In this document: positions 57,830 to 64,000 of the stretch, one piece after another
Layout: each line of letters opens with the position of its first letter
Position numbering within the stretch: the stretch's first letter is position 1
Assembly (NCBI GenBank): GCA_022478985.1
Contig: JAKSZP010009244.1
Location: forward strand, 1-64,000
DNA length: 64,000 bases
Direction of reading: 5' to 3'
Source of the DNA: Massospora cicadina
Lineage: Eukaryota > Entomophthoromycota > Entomophthoromycetes > Entomophthorales > Entomophthoraceae
Position numbers and translations under genes: made by a program
The notes under the pieces: model-generated
The model's input: only the letters and a program-made list of their open reading frames with translations
The model's database searches: none
What the model was told of the DNA's origin: nothing

Positions 57830-59920
57830 TTAGCTAGTGACGCCTGTGTTCGCATGGCATACTTAATTGATTGACTTTGTAGGTTTGTTGACCCTGAGTA
57901 CTGAGAAAAGATTTACATTATTGTAACAATTGACCACATAACTTGCTGGGTAGAAATGTGAGCTATTTCTAAAGTAGATACAAGAAGTACTGCTTAGTTT
58001 ATCATGGATCATTTACTTTATTGTCATGGCTACCCTCAGGTTATCTAAACAGACAAAGGCACCAACTTTACCACTCAAATCATTTAAAACTAAATGAGCT
58101 CATGGGAAATTTGGGAAGTACTGACTTTTTTGATTTTGTTAGTTGACTCAAAAATAAAACTTTTGAGAGAACCATCAATAATGATAGATTACTCCCATTG
58201 ATGGGTCCCTTAATCTTTCCAAATTTATTTGCATAATCTGTATAATCAGATTCATCTTGAACTGCCTCAATTGCACTTAAACATCCTAATTATTTTTTAG
58301 AGTAAGGCAATAACAAATATCCTATCACATGTTAACTTTAATAAAAAGCTCCAAATACATTGAATATTTAAAGTTATTAAAGAAAGGCGGTTCATTTTGC
58401 AGACCCCCTTAAACATCCCAATTATTGTAGCTAAGAAATGCTATTGAGATAATATCATTATTCCAAATTAAGAGGCTAATTGGGTGAAAAATGTTCTTGC
58501 TTCATTAACTAAATTGCACCTTTTAAATCAGTGAACTAATAATAATTCACTAAAGCAGAATTTTAGGTTTTATTAATTAAATTAATCTATTAAGCACTTA
58601 TAAAAGGATGGCCCAAATAGGGGCATACTTAGTGCTATGGAAGGCCTGCCTACATCCTAATTAGGGATGCATCATATTATTCATATATTTTAATATCCAC
58701 ATCTGTTTCTATTTGTCAAGTTATGCCTTAGCTCTAATTTGGAAGACTTTGGGATGAATTTAGTAACCAAAGTCATCCCAATTATGAGTACAAAAACTTC
58801 TATCAATCAGGCTGATACATTTATGTTTTAGTTAATTCATGGGCCAAATTAATTTGGAAATATTTATAGTTATTGACATGACCAGCAGAGGATTAGTATA
58901 ATATGAATGAACTCATCAAATAGAAGAATTTGTCCAGGAGATGCCTGAGAGGTATATAATACCAGTGCCTGGCTAATTAATAAAAAAATTATCTATTGAT
59001 CATTATAAACTACTGTACATAGTTTATTAATTATTGTTATCCATCTGTCAAAGATCTGTTGTCCTTATCTGATGTCTATCATCTATAATTGATAGTTAGG
59101 TGTGTTTATACTTCCCAAAGAGAAGTGCTCAATTATACCTGCTGGAGAAGTAGTCCTGATTATAAGGAGAAATTTCCTAACTTTATTATGAAGACATAAG
59201 TATATTACTTGTTCTGTCAGTAGACTTAAGAACAGTAAACGTGCCAGAGTTATTTGGCTTTTAGTGAGGATTATTGAATAATCTACATCCTATTTTCCTG
59301 CAGGTGTTTTATTTATAAAGAGATTATAAATCCTTGATTACCTTGTTGAGTCATTTTAGCTTGCATCATCAGCAAAAACTTAACACTGATGCTGCCCAAC
59401 CATCAGGAAATTAATGGGATGGTTAAACGAGTAAATGGGTCTCTGGCTGCTACCTTGAGAAACTGGTCACTGGGAAACCTTCCATTTTGGTAACATATTT
59501 TGTCAGCGGCAACATTTTCTATACTTTAAGTAACTATTTGTCAACTGAAAAAACCGCTTTTGAATTACTTTATGAGCATTGGGCTGGGTTCCCCTGATTT
59601 TATATTCTGTGATTGAGCCGATCTTGATGATGACACCTCTCCAATATCTGGAGAACCTGACAAAAGTTCTTATTGGGTTTCAGTCCTCAGCCTATGCTAC
59701 CACTCTTAAAAGGAAACTTAAAGCCAAGGAATATGAGGATACAAAACAGCCAGCTCTCCCAACTTTAATAATTGGTAATTGGGTTAATTATTGTGATACT
59801 CATAGTTTTGGGAGCAAAATAAGCTATATTAGGTATGAAATAATCCCTTTGAAGTCATTAATAAGTTGGCCTTGGATGCATATGCAATTAAGGACCTATC
59901 TGATAGCTAAATTGTGAATA
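57830..59920 (+). pseudogene. G4 integrase remnant, split by an insertion
   Basis: The core begins at 57900 with ITIDHITCWVEM (first Asp) and TDKGTNFTTQII (second Asp, about 58055). After the insertion it resumes at 59391 with NGMVKRVNGSLAATLRNW, where the usual Glu of VERVN reads K. TAFELLYEHWAG follows at about 59550-59590. The C-terminal part at 59579-59917 is open for 112 codons (TTLKRKLKAKEYEDTKQPAL, GNWVNYCDTHSFGSKISYIR). I see no chromodomain after it. Confidence 0.75.
58126..59385. repeat. Solo-LTR-like insertion in G4 integrase
   Basis: 1260 bp between CTGAC (58121-58125) and CTGAT (59386-59390), a 5-bp target duplication with one transition. The right end is AACTTAACA. TATA-like blocks are TATAAAAGG (58599) and GGTATATAATACC (58952). 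No coding capacity supported. Confidence 0.6.
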
Positions 59921-60208
59921 CAAGTACATGCTAAATCCTAAAAGCATGTAATAATCGCCTGAAGAGTTGAGTTTAATTTAATAATTATTGTTCAATGGTT
60001 TCGTTGATTAACTTTAAGCTGCGGGTACTCAGCATTGTCTGCCAATCATTCTTTGCGATGCATTATTATTATTTTCTTGGCTACTAGTGCTGTTATGTTT
60101 CTAACTTGATATTGTTTGGTAATGATCGCCACCATTAGGTTTCTGCTACCTCTAGGCCGTAGGATATATGGCAAAGGTATTTTATTTCAATAGTCACTTT
60201 GAAAGAGG

Positions 60209-60252
60209 TAATCTGGTTAAGTGGGGGAATATTTTAAGATTTAACCAGATTA
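60209..60252 (+). promoter_or_regulatory. Hairpin spanning purine tract and 3' LTR start of G4
   Basis: Perfect 12-bp arms TAATCTGGTTAA (60209-60220) and TTAACCAGATTA (60241-60252) enclose the purine tract GTGGGGGAA and the first 11 bases of the LTR. The same layout is found in the array at 30084-30128. Confidence 0.8.
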
Positions 60253-60650
60253 TGCTTTTACCTTTGTGTTACAATACCAATTGATTGGTCAGGGATGAAC
60301 CCAATACCATTTACTAGTATTGATGGTTGTAAGCTTCCAAGGGAGTGAGCTCTGAGTTAATATTAAGATTAACTCAATGATTAAGATTTCTTCATTTGTT
60401 AGTGATGAGACCCAATAGTTTATCAGCTCAAAGGCAGGATCACCTAATCTGGGTAATTAAGGCGGAGAAAGTTCTAACCAATGGCATGCCAAAGCTTCAT
60501 ATCAATAAGTGCAAAGCTATTCTCTGGCAACGAAAGCTGAAAATTCTAATGGAAGGAAACTATGATGCCAAAATGCAATATATGTATGAATCATTTCCCT
60601 AATAAAATATCTTGTTCTTGGTATACTATCTTTTATTAATAATTAGGTTT
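60230..60650 (+). repeat. G4 3' LTR (end not fixed)
   Basis: Starts TATTTTAAGATTTAACCAG (TG mutated to TA), similar to TGTCAAGATTTTAACCAG of array LTR 3 read on the minus strand. An open frame at 60396-60602 is probably chance. The right end is unknown. Confidence 0.5.
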
Positions 60651-60889
60651 TTGGTTGGTTTAGAATGGGAGTGCCTAGATAGTATAGGTGAACAGCAATC
60701 AAGTGTCAACTGAACCATTATCAGCTCAGATTCATGTTCCCTATAGTCATACAGGAAAATTGTATTAGTTAGGGATACCCTCACGTACCTGTGCAGTGAC
60801 CACTTTTACTGAATTGTCAGCGCCAGAAAATGGAGAGCGTTGATTCATTCAGTTTATCTAAAATAATTTTATTATTAAAATAAAAGAAG

Positions 60890-61960
60890 CATTGAAACCA
60901 GAAATTGGAGAGAGCTTTGAGGCATTCAGTTTTGTTGTTCTGATTTCATCATTGGAACAGCGTGGTGCTTTAACACAAGTAAGCAAGGTAAGTGTAGAGG
61001 CATCTTTTTTGGCGAGCCCAAATTTTTATCAGGGGATGGCTTCATCTCAGACTTATAATAAAACTTTTGCTTCAACAATAGCAGGTTTCAAGTTCTTTGC
61101 ACAGCTTAATTTTATGATTTTTACCTCAATCACAGAAATGCTTGGCTCAGTTGGCCTGTGAGATGCTGGATTATTTTTGATAACCTCAGCAGAGAAAAAT
61201 AAAGTTTGGTGCCAAAACATCTGGTTCAATTAGGAATTTGTGCAGATTAGAGCTCAGCATAAAGAATGGGATAGAAAGTAATAAATTTTGTCTTTATTAT
61301 TTAACTCATCGCAAGGTTCTGGATCAGCTGCAAGATTTAAACTTGATTTTCTTTAAACTTTTTATTGGTAACATCCAAATTGTCAGCTATAACAAAACAG
61401 GTTCTTCTCAAAAGATTTTTTTGCATGAAAATGGAGAGGACGGCAATAATCTTTTTGGCTTAGCTGAGATAAGCCCAAGTTTTAGTAACTTATCCCAGGT
61501 TTTTTCAAGGATAGATGGTAGATTTTTCAGCAAACTCACAGGAGTTGCTCTAGCATCAAATTAAAAGTATCATGAAACATACCATCATAAACTATATCTA
61601 ATTCTTCTTTTGCCACTTCATCATTTTTGAGTTCATAGTCAATATCAGCAATTCATTCAGTGGCATCTTCAGCATAACCAAAGATTATATCAAGATGATT
61701 TTACATTATTGCACCTCATGTACCTATTCAAGTTCACTTTGCACTTCTTTCATTGATGTTATCATCATTTTAATTAATGCATGATTCAATCTGTCCATAG
61801 CACATGTGGCATCAAGGTAGTTTGGAGCTTGGTCAAATTCCCAGGAGTATACTCAGCTCATATCCACAAGGTAGAGGGGCTTCTTCATATCCTTTTCATC
61901 CTGCTTACTTTATTATGTTGTCCTAAGGGTGCTTATAATTCACGGTGGCAACTCAGAGCG
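60890..61960 (-). pseudogene. Leader and possible gag of a G5-type element
   Basis: It lies directly downstream (minus strand) of the PBS at 61964-61978. A minus-strand piece, MDRLNHALIKMMITSMKEVQ near 61730-61790, resembles the helical start of a gypsy Gag. Plus-strand frames at 60892-61161 and 61238-61564 are longer (89 and 108 codons) but match nothing I know. Strand and identity are uncertain. Confidence 0.3.
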
Positions 61961-61963
61961 CCA

Positions 61964-61978
61964 CTGTAGTGAGCACCA
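61964..61978 (-). other. Primer binding site beside the G5 LTR
   Basis: TGGTGCTCACTACAG on the minus strand, identical to the PBS of G1 and of the array at 30282-30296. Confidence 0.75.
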
Positions 61979-63201
61979 TATCTCAAATTTGCGCTTCCTT
62001 GGCAACAAGCTGAGTATTATTGATTAGCTACTTGGAGGTGTGTCAGGCGAACAGCAAGTAAGAATTAGACTGGCCTGCCAGCCAAGGTGCCAGAGTACCC
62101 AAACGGCAAACCAGAATGCCCAAGGGACTGCTGCTGATATGATGAACATGGAATTGGAAAGGAGTTCTACCAATATCTGCCGGTGAGCCAGAATTTTGTA
62201 CAGGCACAAAACAAAATACCAGTCACACACGGCCATTAACTCTGAGGGGTAGGAGAGCGTCGCTGAAAAGGCAGCTTAATTTTCAACATATAAAAACTTA
62301 ATTTTGGGTAGGGGTTTTTGATGGAAAATTTTAAGGAAGAAAAATTGTCCAACAATTTTATCAGTGCAATGTGACTGAGTAAATAGTAGTCAATTTGGAG
62401 GGGAAACAAGTTGGGATCAGGTCCTGCAAGTTTGAACTAACTGGTGAATTGCTCAGGGATGGGGAACAGATAATTTAACTGGGAACCTACATCAAAGAAT
62501 TTGGTGGCAGGCTGAGTTGCTGTTGATTCAACCTTATATTTCTGAACTGAGGCTTGACTGCGTTTCTGATGGTTGGCACAATGGCGTTTAGCCTGATGAG
62601 CAGCAGGAATCCCCAAGGCCACCCCGCATAGGGGTGGGCCCATTTGATTGGGAATGGATTTTGGGATGTCCAACCCGCCTGTGCTCAGTTGCTGGTCCAT
62701 TCGTTCAGTCAGTGGCATTGCATCAGGCGCAACACCCAATTTGCCAGCAAGGAGCTTTGAAACCCTTGTTGATGGTGTCTGATGCTGTTATCTGCTCATT
62801 GGGGGTGATCCCCAACAATTTTGGGAGGGGGAGATTTTATCAATATTCACGTTAACTGAATTGCAACTGTTGGCCATTCCAGCCAATAGATCAGTCTTCA
62901 TACCTTTTTGACCATTTGAAATCCGAGCATCAGGCTGATTGTCACTCAAATTAGTTCCAATCGATTTCATTTTGGCAATCTCAGCGCAGATTTCACTGAT
63001 TCTTTGTAGCATTTCTGCTGAGGAGAGTGTGGGTACTGGAAGCGGGATCCAAATCAGGAGGGCTGTTACCCAGCGCTCATCAACCATGTGAGCGAGATCG
63101 CCCTGAGTAATGAGGGGTACAGCCATCCTCTTTAGTACCTTCTTGCTTGGAATGGTAAAATGGCCCAATCAACGCCCAGAGGATGTTCCCCGGGACTTAC
63201 A
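61979..63201 (-). repeat. G5 LTR, shared between pol (right) and PBS/leader (left)
   Basis: About 1.22 kb. On the minus strand it starts TGTAAGTCCCGGGG right after the purine tract GGAAAAAGGAAAGGGTAA, and ends GAGATA directly before the PBS. It resembles the G3 LTR (GGCGA(T/C)CT(C/T)GCTCA, TGGTTGATGAGCGCTGGGTAAC, then a Trp-rich frame FWFAVWVLWHLGWQ near 62070-62130 matching FWLSFWVLLYTDWQ in G3). A minus-strand frame at 62788-63168 is open for 126 codons, but lies inside the LTR and is probably not a gene. Confidence 0.7.
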
Positions 63202-64000
63202 TTACCCTTTCCTTTTTCCAAGGTAAGGGCCCCACCACCAGGGAACTGTACAAGAGCCACATTCTTGTGCGCCTTGGGTAACTTGATCACCATTACCATC
63301 GCAGGTTTTTGGGGAGGGCGAGGAGCACTGGGGTGGGTTTTTTGAAATGCTTCAACCAATTCCATACAGTTCACACAATCACGTGCCTTGGCCCAACTGT
63401 TCTCATAAGCTGGATAACCTTTTCAAGCCATGAGATATTGGACGGACTGGCAGGACTTTTGGGATGCCAGGATGTTCTCCACCTCAGCCTCTTCTGCATC
63501 CTCAATGATGATCAGTTCAGGTTATGCGGGGACCATACCCTTGAAGAATGACATCTGGGAAACGTGGAAGATGGGATGCTGTTTCCAGTGAGCCAGAAGC
63601 TTCAACTGGAACGCGCCATTACCCAAAACCTCTTCCAACAAATGGGGGCCAGAACTCTTACTCGCGAATTTATGAGAAGGCAATTGAATATGTAAATGGT
63701 GGGTATCAAGCATAACATAGAAACACACTGTAATATTGTGACCTGGGAGCCACTTACAATCCATGAACCACTTTTAGTCATCAATAGCTTTGGTGAGGTG
63801 TTCCTGCACCAAGGATTGAGTTGACCTAATATTTTCAGCGTGATCCACAGCAGCTTGGACCTCCAGCTGCAAGCAAGGTCTGACTGAAAATGAAGGATTA
63901 TAACCCAATGTTGTTTCGTAGGGTGAAAATCCCATAGACGTGTGTGTTCCATTGTTATAGGCAAATTGAGCAAGGGGAAGGTCATTGGCCCGTGTGTCTT
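63132..64000 (-). pseudogene. G5 integrase C-terminus and chromodomain, runs off the right edge
   Basis: On the minus strand from 64000: integrase end (DLPLAQFAYNN..GFSPYET), then LLEEVLGNGAFQLKLLAHWK and HPIFHVSQMSFFKG (63522-63660), then a chromodomain at about 63350-63510 (AEVENILASQKSCQSVQYLM, stop, KGYPAYENSWAKARDCV). The stop replaces the Trp expected in LMAWKGY (TGG to TGA). The frame continues through KLPKAHKNVALVQFPGGG over the purine tract into the LTR, ending at 63132. G3 carries a similar tail (KLPKAYKNVAL), so G3 and G5 are one family. Chromodomains direct integration into particular chromatin. Confidence 0.88.

Larger units (their letters stand above)
54400..57830 (+). pseudogene. 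G4 protease, RT and RNase H remnants
   Basis: The protease region at 54400-54800 includes AIINSGALANIVFYEIY, with the active-site Asp replaced by Asn (NSG), and the stub T4 sits just upstream of this box. RT runs 55580-56010: RTKQFVIDCHWLNKITYND, then CIFLYIDDISVLA (55906-55944, YIDD intact), then LSAANLKI, where the insertion begins. The reading resumes at 56785 with FFKNEMEYLWFVVNA. RNase H at 57100-57480 has TDHSFLQWLHNLKKSEVT and the typical end EIVHRAGTTHQNADGLSCLP (57414-57473). The integrase zinc-binding region follows: HGGLWETLEQVKWELLGIPN, CAMCQAHKS (57698-57820). Confidence 0.85.
53230..60229 (+). mobile_element. Ty3/gypsy element G4, body, with nested insertions
   Basis: Plus-strand gag, protease, RT, RNase H, integrase, then a purine tract GTGGGGGAA at 60221-60229 and the 3' LTR start at 60230. 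Three foreign pieces are nested: a stub (54447-54498), and solo-LTR-like inserts at 56013-56769 and 58126-59385. Removing them makes the pol domains contiguous. The 3' LTR start and purine tract resemble those of the tandem array at 29097-32493. Confidence 0.85.

Noticed and set aside
62437..63168. Two minus-strand ORFs (126 and 100 codons) as genes
   Set aside because: Both fall inside an LTR defined by a purine tract on one side and a PBS on the other.
1..64000. CRISPR array, prophage or bacterial gene cluster
   Set aside because: No regularly spaced short repeats, no operon-like gene series, and all recognised proteins belong to eukaryotic retroelements.
1..64000. RIP (repeat-induced point mutation) as the main decay process
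   Set aside because: Several inspected catalytic losses are CpG to CpA or TpG, and indels are frequent; this fits methylated-CpG decay better, though dinucleotide counts were not computed.

Overview
This window is eukaryotic and made almost entirely of transposable elements. I found no convincing host gene, rRNA, free-standing tRNA, CRISPR array or bacterial-style operon. The mix of elements (chromodomain Ty3/gypsy elements, LINEs with a zinc-knuckle ORF1 and a C-x2-C-x7-H-x4-C tail, tRNA-headed SINEs, MITEs, a Helitron-like element) and the AT-rich spacers suggest a large repeat-rich genome. A fungus is my best guess, but a plant or another eukaryote is not excluded. Nearly every coding stretch is broken by stops and frameshifts. 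Several catalytic codons were lost through CpG to CpA or TpG changes, which suggests old, methylated, silenced copies.

Layout. 1-2840: 5' part of a minus-strand Ty3/gypsy element (G1: LTR, PBS, gag, protease), cut by the window edge. 2848-3268: dispersed repeat R. 3270-8231: minus-strand LINE (L0) with an endonuclease and an ORF1 holding 40-residue tandem repeats; its RT is missing. 8500-11360: SINEs, MITE pieces, a second R copy and tiny retroposon stubs. 12690-21240: a copy of LTR repeat X, interrupted by a SINE and by an almost complete minus-strand gypsy element (G2, 13929-20376, TSD TTAGT/TTAAT). 21248-21985: a MITE plus a SINE. 22042-24056: a Helitron-like element. 24066-27381: a second X copy (LTR-internal-LTR) with an inserted solo-LTR candidate. 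27600-28582: a retroposon fragment and a SINE. 29097-32493: a tandem array LTR-int-LTR-int-LTR of a non-autonomous LTR element, flanked by TSD GTGGT. 33745-39100 and 40315-45545: two nearly full-length head-to-tail copies (L1, L2) of one LINE family, separated by a retroposon with an unknown ORF. 45631-52047: plus-strand gypsy element G3. 53000-60650: plus-strand gypsy element G4 carrying a stub and two solo-LTR-like insertions. 60890-64000: minus-strand gypsy G5, in which one LTR is shared by pol on one side and PBS/leader on the other.

The most interesting signals concern element biology. Three SINE families share a 3' tail. Retrotransposition products as short as 20 bp carry full target duplications. 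The polypurine tract lies in the loop of a covarying hairpin that spans the 3' LTR start in two related LTR elements. Four LTR internal regions share one PBS. Tandem 'internal-LTR-internal' arrays recur in three unrelated LTR families.
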